From Prostheceraeus crozeri (lineage: Eukaryota; Platyhelminthes; Polycladida; Euryleptidae): DNA of 64,000 nucleotides. The stretch lies in the NCBI GenBank assembly GCA_907163375.1, contig CAJQUW010015625.1:124001-188000 (forward strand), read 5' to 3'. This document shows, one piece after another, positions 36,058-47,399 of the stretch; position 1 is the first letter of the stretch; every line of letters begins with the position of its first letter. Made by a program: the position numbers and the translations under genes. The notes under the pieces were generated by a model. That model was not told the DNA's origin. It made no database searches and worked only from the letters and a program-made list of their open reading frames with translations.

Positions 36058-38324
36058 TAAGGGCAATTTTTTATGACCTAAAAATCGAATAAATATGACT
36101 TAAAAAAGCTTGGAATATAACCAAATATAACCTAAAAAATCTCAAAATATGACCTAAAAATCTTAGACTGTAATTTCATATGATTTAAAAACTTAAATTT
36201 ATCGACAATTAAGTTTTCATTTTCAGGCAAAAAGTGAAAAAGTTCAATTTACAATCATTTATATTTCAAAAACAATTTACGACAAAAGCAAATTTTCTTC
36301 TACAACTGTTTAAAGCTTATTGTACAAAACGGTAATGTAGTTTACTACATTTGATGGTAAAAATGGTCTGTCTTTGCGAAGCATCTTATTTAACATGGAG
36401 AAAGAACGCTCTACGGAAGCACTGGTTGGTTGGCAGCGATGCAACTCAGAGTAAAGTGCTGGTGGAAGTTCTTGTTTCTCCATTTTGATGATGGCATCCA
36501 AGTCCACGTTCTTTTCTAGTCTTCTTTTCACGTAGCCACTGATTTGTGCGCTATCTTCTTGTAAGTTGATGTTATGTAGCTCGGCATGCGCTTCTGAGAT
36601 TGTGAACGTTGAGGCTTCAAACTTCTGAATTAATTTGGGTAGATTCTCGTAATCGCGCTTTATCTTCATCAGGGATTCGGCGACGCCTGCGCAGTTGACA
36701 GCAGCTTTTGCGTTTTCTACGATTTTCCCGTCGTCTTCATAGCTGTTAACGATGTCGCGAACTTTTGAGAAGTTGTCGGAGTAATAGAAAGCGGCATTCA
36801 GCCAAGTGCCCCACCGCATCACCACAGGCTCCGGCGGACTTCCGATCTTATCGAATAAGCTCCTGCGTTCCTTGTTCTTCACTGTGGTGGCTTTAACTCG
36901 CGCGATAACTTCATCGACATCTTTGAAATGTGCTCGAACGCGCTCAGCGCAGTTATGAAGTAAATGTGACGTGCAAGTAACATGGAATAGGTTGGGAAAC
37001 ATCACTTTCAGAGCTGTGGTGGAGGCTGTCATGTAGCTGGCTGCGTCGCTTAGGAGTAAAACGAATTTCTCCCGCGGCACCTCTAACTTCCTCACCACGT
37101 CGTCCACTTTACCGGCGATTACAGTTTGATTAACAGTGGTGACCACGCTGCTTTCCACGAGGAACGTCTTCTCAGGCGAGGCTGTGTCTCCAACGAGAAT
37201 GTTGACGTACTTGCATTTAGCGATTTCACTCTCGTCGATCACCATAAAGACGTTTTTATCCTGCAGCACAGTCTTGATCTTCTGAAGCTGTTGCTTTGCT
37301 AAGGTGTCCACATGAGCGCGACAGGTTGTCTCCGATGGAACTGGTTGCTGCAAGTCGTTGAAGAGGGCCCGAATCTTGGGGTGTTGCAGTTTGTGGAGCG
37401 GGATGTCTGCTGACAGGAAAGCGTCCACTAACTTCTCTGTGAAGTCGCGCTTCACTATAGGCAGAAACGTCTGTTTGGCTTTCGGCTTTCCTTCCTCCAC
37501 TTCAGCTTGGTGTTTTCTGGTGCTGCGGTGTTGGGTAACTCGAAACTGCTTGTCGCAGTTCACAGTTGTGTGGCATAGTCTGCAGTACAGATCCCCACTG
37601 GCGTTCAAGCAGAACTCATTCGGATATTCTCTTGCAACAATGTGTGCCTTGTTGCAGGCACTTGTCACGCGCACTTTAGGCATCTTGATAGATAGTACTA
37701 CGATAGGCATGCCGTACATCAGCCTTTCCCTTCTCTCGCCATGACGTCATGTGCAGAGATATGATGATAATGTAGATAGAAGATGAGCGTGCGTACTGCG
37801 TTACCGAATCAGACAAGCGCTCGTGGTCGATAGGAGGGGAAAATTATTGTACATATCTCTAATCGAAGCGTGCCGTTGATGTCAGCAGCTGTATGGCAGA
37901 AAATAACTGGCCTGCTGTGAATAAACAGCAGACATTTGAATAGTTGTGTCAGACAGAGTAATTTTTAATGAAACCAATGAAAATTAAGCTAATATACCAT
38001 TAAGGTGGGATTTAGTCAGCTGCCGCTGCCATTGGCTACTTTCTCTGTGCCTGCCAGTTGGAAAGTGATGAATTCTCACGTCTTTCTTTATTCATCTGTA
38101 TTGATTGTTCAAAAAATGATTTATTGTAGACACAAGTAGGCTACGCTCGTATTATACATCAAAACATCGATCATTTTATATGATCCGTCAACCATAACAG
38201 TCTAAAACTACTGAAAAATGACCTTAATACGACGAGATATGACCAAATACAGAAGATATGACAAAATATTACCTTAACATTATAATATGCCAAAAATATG
38301 ACTTGTCATAAAAAAATTGCCCTA
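36058..38324 (-). mobile_element. Apparently intact hAT transposon, copy 2
   Basis: This is the same element as 17309-19586. Its ends, TAAGGGCAATTTTTTATGAC and AAAAAAATTGCCCTA, are flanked by a different perfect 8-base duplication, CAGATGAT (36050-36057 and 38325-38332), which proves a separate insertion. It differs from copy 1 only by small indels near the ends (one extra A in the left terminus, two bases missing near 38078, about eleven missing near 38298) and very few substitutions. Confidence 0.95.
36310..37719 (-). CDS. hAT transposase (copy 2)
   Basis: This 469-residue frame has the same translation as the one at 17560-18969: BED-like finger, catalytic VIDES and LLSDAASYM, CTSH, RWGTW and the SASVERSFS dimerisation block. 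Two uninterrupted, identical proteins 18.75 kb apart argue that transposition was very recent and that the enzyme may still be functional. Confidence 0.9.
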   Translation of the reverse strand: MYGMPIVVLSIKMPKVRVTSACNKAHIVAREYPNEFCLNASGDLYCRLCHTTVNCDKQFRVTQHRSTRKHQAEVEEGKPKAKQTFLPIVKRDFTEKLVDAFLSADIPLHKLQHPKIRALFNDLQQPVPSETTCRAHVDTLAKQQLQKIKTVLQDKNVFMVIDESEIAKCKYVNILVGDTASPEKTFLVESSVVTTVNQTVIAGKVDDVVRKLEVPREKFVLLLSDAASYMTASTTALKVMFPNLFHVTCTSHLLHNCAERVRAHFKDVDEVIARVKATTVKNKERRSLFDKIGSPPEPVVMRWGTWLNAAFYYSDNFSKVRDIVNSYEDDGKIVENAKAAVNCAGVAESLMKIKRDYENLPKLIQKFEASTFTISEAHAELHNINLQEDSAQISGYVKRRLEKNVDLDAIIKMEKQELPPALYSELHRCQPTSASVERSFSMLNKMLRKDRPFLPSNVVNYITVLYNKL

Positions 38325-38558
38325 CAGATGATGCAATGCTCTATATGGGGTGCTTCTAACATAGAAAATAGGGGTAAATGAGAATTTACTTTCCAGGCAT
38401 TAATGGGTAAAAGATACAGATTCAAACAAAGTTTTGAGCTCGCGTCAAAGTCATGAGCTTTATCTGAGATGAATTGAAAATCGCTTATAATCATATCGGC
38501 ATTCTCAGTTGCATTACGTATCATCTTTCCATCCACCTGCAGCCGATAAATGAAAATC

Positions 38559-38830
38559 AGGGCTGCCACTCTTATCAAAAATAAATACCGTAAAGTCAAA
38601 TCGGAATGGGCCGCCTAAATTACGTAGTCGTGGGCTTAAGTAGTAGTGCTTACGTAGTCGTGGGCATCAAAGTAAGAAACTTAAGATCATTCGATATCAC
38701 ACAACCCGGTGAGTTTTGAAACCGTTCAAGCAGAAGTTGGGTGGTATGTTCTAATCCCTGAATCCTCACAGTTAGCAAGTAAATGTATAAACATTACTGA
38801 TGCTTATTCGATCATCAGTTTCAGAAAGGT
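38559..38830 (+). repeat. Dispersed repeat, copy 2 (hAT-like left end)
   Basis: It begins CAGGGCTGCCACTC, a hAT-like terminus, and aligns with 26578-26820. An internal GCTTACGTAGTCGTGGGC-type motif is duplicated here but not in the other copy. The right terminus was not identified. Confidence 0.6.
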
Positions 38831-39059
38831 GCACTAGAATAATGACTCAAACAGCTACAATTTTCAGGAGTTCCGTTTTCGAAGGTTAGACAGTGTACTA
38901 CAAAGACCTCTCCACCTGCCCCCAATGCAAAATCAGCATGAAATAATTGAACGATTGACGATTTCAGCTGGATATAAAGACTGAATATTATCGAATTATC
39001 TACATGTAGGCGAGAAATCGAGAATGTGCGGCAAAATCTTCCTTTCTATGCTGTTTGAA

Positions 39060-39420
39060 ATATACCGAATGTCATGAAGGATAGGAGTATCTTCATGCAG
39101 GATGAAATGCCAGCGCACTACTACAGACCCATCGTAAATTATTTACACAGCAATTTTCCTAAATCTTGTATTGACCGTCATGGGAGCCTTTGGAATGACT
39201 TCCGATACCACCAGATTCAATGCCCTGTGACTTTCTTCTTTTGGGCACGTTTAAGAAATGGTGCATCAGAGTCATCCAATGCATTTGGATGAACTGGAAA
39301 ACAAAGCTTTGCACCGTTTTCTGCAGAACGACGAGCGATAGCGTATAGATATGCTCTTGCACTGTTGACCGAAGAATTAGATAGCCTTCGGACAAATGGT
39401 GAGCAAGTCGAAAATACATG
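39060..39420 (+). pseudogene. Tc1/mariner-superfamily transposase relic
   Basis: The peptide RSIFMQDEMPAHYYRPIVNY, then FPKSCIDRHGSLWND and TFFFWARL, follows the sequence QDGAPAHY...FP.RWIGRRG...DFFLWG. In this superfamily that part carries the second and third catalytic residues. The first catalytic aspartate is retained in QDE, but the proline-rich SPDLTP stretch is unrecognisable. The frame then drifts, with a stop and later resemblance to the carboxyl end (LRTNGEQVEN). It is an old truncated relic. Confidence 0.65.
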
Positions 39421-39439
39421 TTATAGTTGTACTCGTGTT

Positions 39440-39607
39440 CCGGATCATCCGAAATACAGACATCTACAATTACCGAAATACATGCAGCCCAACTGGATTT
39501 TTAGCCGTTATCAGTGCAGCATACCTGTAAAGAATCAGTAACTCACATGCAAGCAATTCATCATCCGAAATACGGACATCTACAATCAATAAAATACATG
39601 CAGTTCA
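39440..39607. repeat. Short direct repeat pair
   Basis: About 45 bases containing CATCCGAAATACAGACATCT and ATACATGCAG occur near 39445 and again near 39560. They are two diverged copies with no coding content. Confidence 0.6.
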
Positions 39608-39609
39608 AA

Positions 39610-40424
39610 TCACTTTCTCTAGAACTCGTTTCCAAAATTTGAAAATTTCAAACACCAATGCAAACTGCTAATTCGTGTTTGCACTTCATGCACGAAGGTG
39701 AGCTGCCGGATTTCCAAGCACATCCAGCTACCGATGGTCTGTGGAGTGAATTGCTGATTTACTGCACTGATGGCGGTTAAAAAACAAAAACGCTTGCAGT
39801 TCAGCCTGAAGAAACTTCATCAGTACTTGTAGCTCCGGCAATGATTCAAGTCAAACCTTGCTCTCATCTCTTGTACTTCAAACATAATAAAAAACAATTA
39901 CATCTAAGAACAATTTTTGGATTTCAAGCAAGATTATGACAGAGGTTGAGCCGCCATGGCATAAGTTAATGCAAAATCAACAGGAAAAGAAATCCTGATC
40001 ACTTCTGCGGTTGCTTGCGAAATTTCAATTATCGCTAGTGTCTTCGCCGAAATTTACCCGCTTTTGCAACAAGTGATCGTACAAAATATTCTTTCGTCAC
40101 TGCCTTGTGTTCCCGAAACTTTTTAGGTTTTTCTTTCATATTTTTCTGGCAGACGCTTCTTGAAAGTCACGTTTTGGAGAGCATCAAAGCAATCAGAACT
40201 CAATTCATAACAGACTCCATGATTACGTGTTACAACTTTCTCGTCAAGCATTCCCATCTAAATTTACTTCGTATTTCAAAACCTTAATTACTTGCGTTTC
40301 GTCCTGTTTCTTCAGGATTGACGAAAAGATCACGGACTTCCTTATAGAGGAATCTTCTGCTCAAGAGTCAAGCGGATTTCTGAAAAGCATCTACTTTGAA
40401 TTTGACTACCCTTAAAAATTGCAG
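39610..40424. other. Unannotated stretch
   Basis: Two overlapping frames of about 60 codons (40105-40415) show no motif. I see no gene or transposon end. Confidence 0.35.
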
Positions 40425-40778
40425 GGTCCTTAAGGTTCCCTAACAATCTGCATAGCCCCATTCACAATTCTAAAGAGCCATACGTCATCTAAAAAAGGCC
40501 CCACATGCTATCTTGAAGGGTGACTGTCTCAATCTTATAGACCCTTTAAGAGGTCTATTCACATCAAATAAGAGCTCTTCAAAAACTAAAAGTTGCCGTT
40601 CACAATCTCAAAAGGGCCCCTGACGATCTTACAGAAGCCCCTTCGCACTCTAAAAGTGCTTAAAGTACTTAAAGGGACCCATCACCATTTTAAAGGGGCC
40701 TGTTCATAATCTCAAAAGGGTCTCTTACGATCCTCAAGGGGCCCTATCCCACTATCAAAAGGGCCCCATCACTCAACA
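40425..40778. repeat. Degenerate minisatellite (AAAGGGGCCC-type units)
   Basis: Units of roughly 28 to 32 bases alternate a block like CTCAAAAGGGCCCC with a spacer like TCACNATCTTA. At least ten imperfect units are visible. Heavy divergence suggests an old array. Confidence 0.75.
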
Positions 40779-41093
40779 CACATCTACACGAGATGTCATG
40801 GTGAATTAAACCTAACCGCTAACCTTATTTGAAAATCACCTTTGATGAGTAATTATGTATAGTGCCACTTAGCTGATGTCGAAATATGTCCACTTTCACG
40901 GGAAAATGATTAAAGATCTAACATTCGCCTCTTTGAAATCGAGGCATTTTTCGCAGACAGAAGTGTCAAAAAAATGAAATAGGTTTTATGAGTGGAAAAT
41001 TCGAGAGACCGTTCCTGAAGTTTTTTCAGCTAAGTCACTATCATCATTCTACAGATTTCTATAAAACCTATCTGTTTGGCTGGAGGCTGTTTT

Positions 41094-41456
41094 TCACATG
41101 CGATTTATCTCCAAAGACAACGTCCAGCTGATAACTAGGCAAAAGATTATCTTTGTGGTCCAGATCAGTTTTTGAAAATCATCTGAAGCAGTGTGAAAAT
41201 CAAAAACTCTGAAAAGAAACAACCATTCTTCGCACTGGAAACGTCGAAGGAATGGTTCAATGACATCAATAACGAATTTTGCAGGACAGAAACTTGCATC
41301 AACATCGCTTGCCAGGGTCAATTTCACTGTCTCGAAAAATTCTATCTGAGGCCTGGAAACCGGACGATTCCAGACATTTTTGACATATGCTGAAAAGCCT
41401 CCAAAGATCCCTAATATTCGTGCTATGGCTTTAGAATTATGCAACCAACGATACAA
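41094..41456 (-). pseudogene. hAT transposase relic (SCAND3/ZMYM-like)
   Basis: A 120-residue frame contains FVIDVIEPFLRRFQCEEW, matching the v.PFL..FQtd.P pattern in the middle of large hAT transposases, preceded by a region resembling the usual upstream helices. Later frames between 41456 and 42000 on this strand may belong to it but are too broken to follow. No terminal repeats were found. Confidence 0.4.
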
Positions 41457-41459
41457 ACA

Positions 41460-44037
41460 GTACTTCTAAGGAAACAGGAAGGACGAATCTTTTTCGGAAT
41501 TTGTTACATCAACATGGTCGTTAATCAAGAGATGCTCGTGACGTCCAGCAAGCGACTGGTTGAAAAGATCATGACAGGCCTTCAGAAATGTACACAAGCA
41601 AATAATGCATTTTGGCGCATGCACCATGGAGAAAATGAAGACCGCTGTCCCTAAGCTGGGAACAGCTGGTCTTTTTTTATGCTCCTATATCCTTCATCAA
41701 AGAACAATTTACTTTTCAGCCATCAATGCTCATCGGCAACTTGTTTGTCACATCCAATTTGCCAAGGACATCGAGCATGCCTTAGTTTAGGTCGAAGTTT
41801 TGAAATGTTCGAGAAAAGCAGAACCTGGAGATTGGCGTTCTTTTTCTCCTGATTAATGTCAAAATGCAATACATGAACATGAAATTGACATTTGTCACTT
41901 TATTGAAGCATTCATCGGTACTTCTATTCTTCTCCCCCCATTTTTCAAATTTTCCAAAATCATAAAATTTCGCCTGTTTCATTGGTTTTAGAATAAACTT
42001 CACAGTGACACTACGACATGACTGAGGTCTTACTTGAGCTCTGGGATGAAGATTTGGTCCCTTGGATACTCAGAAGGTACAGCTGTGATCATAAACCTCG
42101 TGTGATTGTCGTCTGCAGATAAATGGCGAGCAGTTGTCTACTTCTGAGGCTATTTATATTCGACAAGTCATAAGAGGAGTTTTACACATTCAACGCTATA
42201 CGTAAGTGGACTGCCCGTAGGAGCAAGGGATAATTGAGGATGCAAAACTAGCGGGTGTCAACAACAGAAGTGTGGGGGGGGAGAGTGAGCAAAGAATAGA
42301 AGTACCCATTCATCAAAACAGACAGTTAACTTCATACCAACTGGTCAACGTCAGCAGATCTAAATCAGCAGATCGTCAGCATGTCCAAATGAAACAACAT
42401 CAGCTGCTTCAACGTGCCTTTACTGGATTACTTTGGCGACGTTGGCATCAAAGAACATTCTGGAAGACATATGAAATGCATTTACAACTTGTAGGTGTAA
42501 TGACTCATAACACCTACTAATAAGCACCAAAAAATTTCGCTCATCGACTGCATCTTCTATTCCGACAAAAGAACTGCTGATCTGCGAGGAAGAGGGATTC
42601 TCGGATGTCTGTCGACGAAGACTGGAAGGCATTCGCATGCTTAGTACTAATCTTGTGACTTCTCCATGCAGGTGCTCACATAAGTTTAATAGAAATACAA
42701 AATCGACACGATGCTGATGATGCATCTTTCGGCAACCGTTGAATTCAATCAGCGTACTCAGAGAATTGAGGGTCCTCTGAACTTCACAGGAATAATTGAT
42801 TATCATGTCACATTACAGGAACTTAATAATTTGAAATGAACTCCATCAGTTTCAGGTTTTCAAGAACAATTTCAAATTCCGAAACTTATCCAGGTTTCCT
42901 AGGATTTCAAGAACCTGCATGAACGAGCATAACTACACACTTATCGATTGTCCAAAAGGCCAATCATTACAAAAAATCAACGTATTAGGTCTGGAAGAAA
43001 AATGTTGGGTTGTATTTTCAAGAAAAAGCTATCAGTACTTCGAAGAATGTAAGTCTTCTACATTTGACTCAAAATAAAAAATATTTTAGACACCTTCATC
43101 GGCGCGAAGGTGGCAAGGCTGGAAGAACATCAGCGTACACGAGATAAATCACTTTAAACACAAACCCGACAGCAGATAGCCAATAGGTTTCCACTCCGAA
43201 GTTTGACGTTGGGAAGCTATTGACAAGTGTGGATAATAGGTTGCTCTTATAATAAAAAGAGATCATCAATTTTCTGAGCGAACCCCTGCAAGGAAACCGA
43301 TCCTGCCGGGACTATGTCAATCGGTTTACCTCCGTCCATTCGTCATCCCATTCGTCTCCCATCACGCTGCAGGAAAGTGAAGTGGTCGTACAAATACAAA
43401 TTATTACGGAAAGACAAGTTCATAGAAACAAAAGTTTCAAACAATACATATCAGTTTACTTATTTTCAGGAAATTCATTTTCCATTCAATTATAATTGAA
43501 GGAAAATGTGAATCAAGGCTTTCACATTTTCTTAATTTGCACATTTGGCATAATTTTCAAACAAAAAATCATAGCCAGTGCACAACAAAATAGCTATTCT
43601 CTCTTCGGAGCAAAAAATGATATAACGAAACATTCGACTGAGAAGCAATGGTTTGGTGAACAACTCATGCATACATCAACAATCACATTCAAAGCAAAAT
43701 TAAATCTAATGCAATGCTTCGTCATGATGGCAATAGAGTAGAGAGCATTTGACGAGACAGAGCACATGCATCGAAATGATGAATGAAAGTTGAGTCATTT
43801 TTTTGAGATTGGTGAGCAAGATTCGATACCTCATAACCACAAAGCACAAAACACGTTGCAATGATTCATGATCTCCATTTATCATCTGCTTTTAGCCCTT
43901 CTTAAAGGGCAACTGTACTGAGGCAGCTCTACTCCGTGGTTGGTGTGGCTTTAATTTATTTGTTTTATTATATAGTTGAAATATTCATTGAACATTTAAT
44001 TTATTTTTGAACAAAATCAGTTGTTTTATGCCAAATC
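41460..44037. other. Stretch upstream of LRRC57, no clear gene
   Basis: Frames of up to 128 codons occur (for example 42420-42806, minus) without recognisable motifs. The last 200 bases before 44038 would include the LRRC57 leader; GAACAAAATCAG just before 44018 could be a splice acceptor for a non-coding first exon. Confidence 0.35.
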
Positions 44038-44748
44038 ATGGGCAACTCCATCAAACCAAACATAGACCATGCCAAAAAGACCGGTGTTTGTCAATTATGT
44101 GATAACAATCTTGAAAAATGTCCTCAAGAACTTTCTCAGTTAACTAATTTGCGGTCACTTGATTTATCAAGTAACAAGATTGTTGTGTTGCCACATTGGA
44201 TAGGTACATTTATTAACTTGAAGAATTTCAGTGCAAATAATAATAGAATTTCCGATTTGCCGGACGAGCTTGGGCTTTTGAAGAAATTGGACACGCTTAA
44301 ATTAAGTGCTAACAATATTTCTTCTATTCCAACATCCCTTCAAGGTTTGAAATTCTTGAAAACGGTCGACCTTTCCAGAAACAACATTAAGATATTTCCT
44401 CAAGTTTTTGCGATGTTACCGGCTCTAGATGTATTGAATTTATCTGGTAATAAGATAACAGCCATTCCAGATGAAATAGAGACAATAAAAGTTGTGGAAC
44501 TAATCATGGATCAAAATCAGCTGTCAAGCCTTAATGACAATCTTGCAAAGTGCTCCCGTTTAAAGGTGCTTCGATTGGAAGAAAACTGTCTCCCTCTTTC
44601 GTCATTCACTAAGACGATTATGGTAGATTCTTCGATTTGCTTATTCACAATAGAAGGAAATGTTTTTCAAGTGAAAGATTTTCATCATATTGATGGTTAC
44701 GAAGAATATATGGAAAGGTTCACTGCCACAAAGAAAAAAGCGATGTAA
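44038..44748 (+). CDS. LRRC57: Leucine-rich repeat-containing protein 57
   Basis: This is an uninterrupted 236-residue protein; vertebrate LRRC57 has 239. It begins MGNS, a good N-myristoylation signal, followed by KKTGVCQL, which matches the family. About seven leucine-rich repeats of the LxxLxLSxNxI type cover residues 25-180. The tail has RLKVLRLEENCLPLSSF, ICLFTIEGNVFQVKDF and YMERFTATKKKAM, all characteristic of LRRC57. The protein is a membrane-associated LRR scaffold of unknown biochemical role. The coding region has no intron here, whereas I recall the vertebrate gene as spliced. That could be intron loss or a retrocopy; no poly-A tract or target duplication is evident, and the frame is fully conserved. 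Confidence 0.92.
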   Translation: MGNSIKPNIDHAKKTGVCQLCDNNLEKCPQELSQLTNLRSLDLSSNKIVVLPHWIGTFINLKNFSANNNRISDLPDELGLLKKLDTLKLSANNISSIPTSLQGLKFLKTVDLSRNNIKIFPQVFAMLPALDVLNLSGNKITAIPDEIETIKVVELIMDQNQLSSLNDNLAKCSRLKVLRLEENCLPLSSFTKTIMVDSSICLFTIEGNVFQVKDFHHIDGYEEYMERFTATKKKAM

Positions 44749-46983
44749 TTCATGTGCTTTTGAATTTGCAGCTTCATGCTCATATGTATTCCTGTCCATT
44801 TTCAGTACTCTGCAGTCAAGCACGAGCTTTATTGTCAATATAAAATTGATGCTATATTTAATGACTTCATTAACCATTTGTGTTTCATCAAGTCATGTGT
44901 ACACAAGAAACCCCGAAATGACAAACGTGAAAATGATGTTGAGCAAAGGGAATTATCTTCTTGTCAAACTTGGAATGTTTTTGCTTGTTAAGTACTATTA
45001 GTACATAGAACAGGCAAATTGAACAAGAAATTCCCGGTCAGCTTCATATCATCAATATGACCCATCCCATTTCGATTCTATTCAAATCAAGCACGTTAGG
45101 AGAGACGAAGGGAAGACATCCGCATGTTGATGTAGGATGGGATACTAGTTGAGTGAAACTAGAGCCTAAGAAATATTCGTGGTGGCGCCGTTGTATCAAC
45201 TAAAATTTTAGCATTACAGGAATCTTGATTAGGTGAAAAGTTGATCTTGATCGTTACAAATAGTGGTTGGTCACAAACTTATCAGTCTCGAAAGGTAGAA
45301 ATTTAATGACCCTTGTCGTGGAAAAAAAGAGTTCAAAAGGCAACCAATGATATGTTTTTGCATGTGAACTAGAAAATATTAAATTCAAATGTTTGTGACA
45401 TGCACATGCTCCAAAAAACAAAAAACACTTAGTTGTGCTACTTTGTGTACCGGTAATATTTGCATTCCCTGAAACAAGGTATTTAAGTTCAGTAGCAGCA
45501 CTCAGGTTTATAATGTGATTCATCAAAATTCGATAACCAAACTATGTTCCTATCTATGCTAGCTCTCAAGACGCTATTCAGTCAAGCAGTGGAAGGATGC
45601 AATTTTGACTGAGATTTTGTCGAAATTAAACAAAGGTTCCTGTACGCACATCACTGACACAATTAATGGAATTCTCAATTTTTCAATAATTTCATATTCG
45701 ATTCTTCAGCATCTTTGATTAGGAGATTATAGGAACCTGGGCTACATGACTACTAGTTGTTCCCATTCAGGGAATGCTCCATTCATAGCATCGGCTCTTC
45801 CGCCATTTGACAGTAATCAGTTCTCCACTAAATGCTTAGATGTTTGTAGAACAGGCTCATTCTACACTAGACGATTGTTAATTATCGGACTGCATTCAGA
45901 CTGCGGATTGCAGACGGTTGTCGGACTGCATTCCAACATCAGCAAAATTTGAATTTGTATTTGCACAAATCTTTGTTTCTGTGAAAGAAATTTCTGCTCA
46001 TTGCGAAGCCTTCTCTAGAGATCCTTTCGGCCGTTGTCACCAGTGCAGGGACCGAAATGAGATGAAAGTAAAGGCTGAGATATGAAGAGCAAGTTAGATA
46101 TGAACAGATTTATCAAGTTTGGAAAAGATCTATCAATAGATCCCTCCACTTGCAATTTCTTATATTTTAAAGCTTGATATGCAAAGCTTCTGAAATTCGC
46201 AGCGAACGATGATGACGTGCTTTACACATGATAGAAGAATTGTTTACAAAGAAGCACGTGATCACCCTGCAATGGAAAGTCGGCTGACGCCTGTACGACC
46301 TATGGCAAACCATTTTGGAACGTGTTCACTCACTCTGACTGAAAAGCTCCTACTTGTCTTGCCACAAGTAGACTGACCAGAATTCATAAATAAACGGTTC
46401 ACAACTATGTACGACCTACGACTGGCATCAGCTTTCACGCGTCCGCGTGACTGACAGTCTCCTACTCTTCCTGCCAACGTAGACTGACGGAAGTCAGAAA
46501 GGAAACGGTTCTCGAACAGGAACGAGTAAACAGAGGATCTCCGGGAGATCGCAGAGAAACACGACGAGCGCAGAACAAAACACATATCAGCAGTAAAAAA
46601 ATCAGCTGAAAAGCGCATGATTCATTCAGTGACGAAGAACGCTGCCGACTTACCATAACAAAATGACACACGCTGGAAATAGATTTTTCCTCAACCGTTG
46701 GCATAAGGACTTAGCAGTCTTTTCACATCAGCTCATACTTATTTAACGGCTAGTGTGCACTAAAATTTTAACTCGGGCAAGTACACACATGGGTGTCCAA
46801 CACCCTTATACTAAAATTTGTCGAATTAACTATTTTATGACAACTTAATTAATTTATTTACTATAACAGTATTATGGATGATTAAACCGATGTATTTATA
46901 TCATTTTACCCTTTCGTACCATGCACAGTTATTTATAGTGATATGGCCCTGAGGCCGAGTCCTCCACGTACCCGGTTCCATAA
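44749..46983. other. Region downstream of LRRC57
   Basis: It begins with the LRRC57 3' untranslated region; no close AATAAA is seen. From 46320 to 46530 there is a diverged direct repeat: CTACTTGTCTTGCCACAAGTAGACTGA resembles CTACTCTTCCTGCCAACGTAGACTGA, each followed by AAACGGTTC. Minus-strand frames over it (46262-46704) have no recognisable product. Confidence 0.4.
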
Positions 46984-47060
46984 TATAAAGGGTTCAAAAG
47001 AAAAGATTCTTCGGGTACTTCCAAAGTACCCGAAGAATCTTTTCTTTTGAACCCTTTATA
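46984..47060. repeat. Perfect 37-base palindrome with 3-base loop
   Basis: The arm at 46984-47020 and the arm at 47024-47060 are exact reverse complements over 37 bases, separated by CCA. The stem begins TATAAAGGGTTC and includes GATTCTTCGGGTACTT. Not one mismatch is present. Confidence 0.97.
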
Positions 47061-47399
47061 CAGTTATTCATATTCTTGCAAGACTACTTTCAGAAACTCT
47101 GGTAGGCCGATATATTCTGAATAATAATAAGCGGAAAATATAAATGTATATAATAAAATATTTATTATATTAGCATAAATTAAACGGTTCTGCTGCAGTC
47201 TCTTTTTGAAAATTACTACAATTTTTCTAGGATACGAATCATTTTATATATATACCTAATACACTACTTGAAAATAACTTTTACCGTAAGTTAGATTTTC
47301 TATACTGTATCCGCAGTTGTTTTCAAAAAAGAGGATATTGATTATTTGATTGTCCCAATACATGCATTTCGTCGGGAATGAAATACAAATGTTTAATTA

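Noticed and set aside
46262-46704. Overlapping minus-strand frames of 118 and 80 codons
   Set aside because: They lie over a diverged direct repeat and show no family signature or splice sites.
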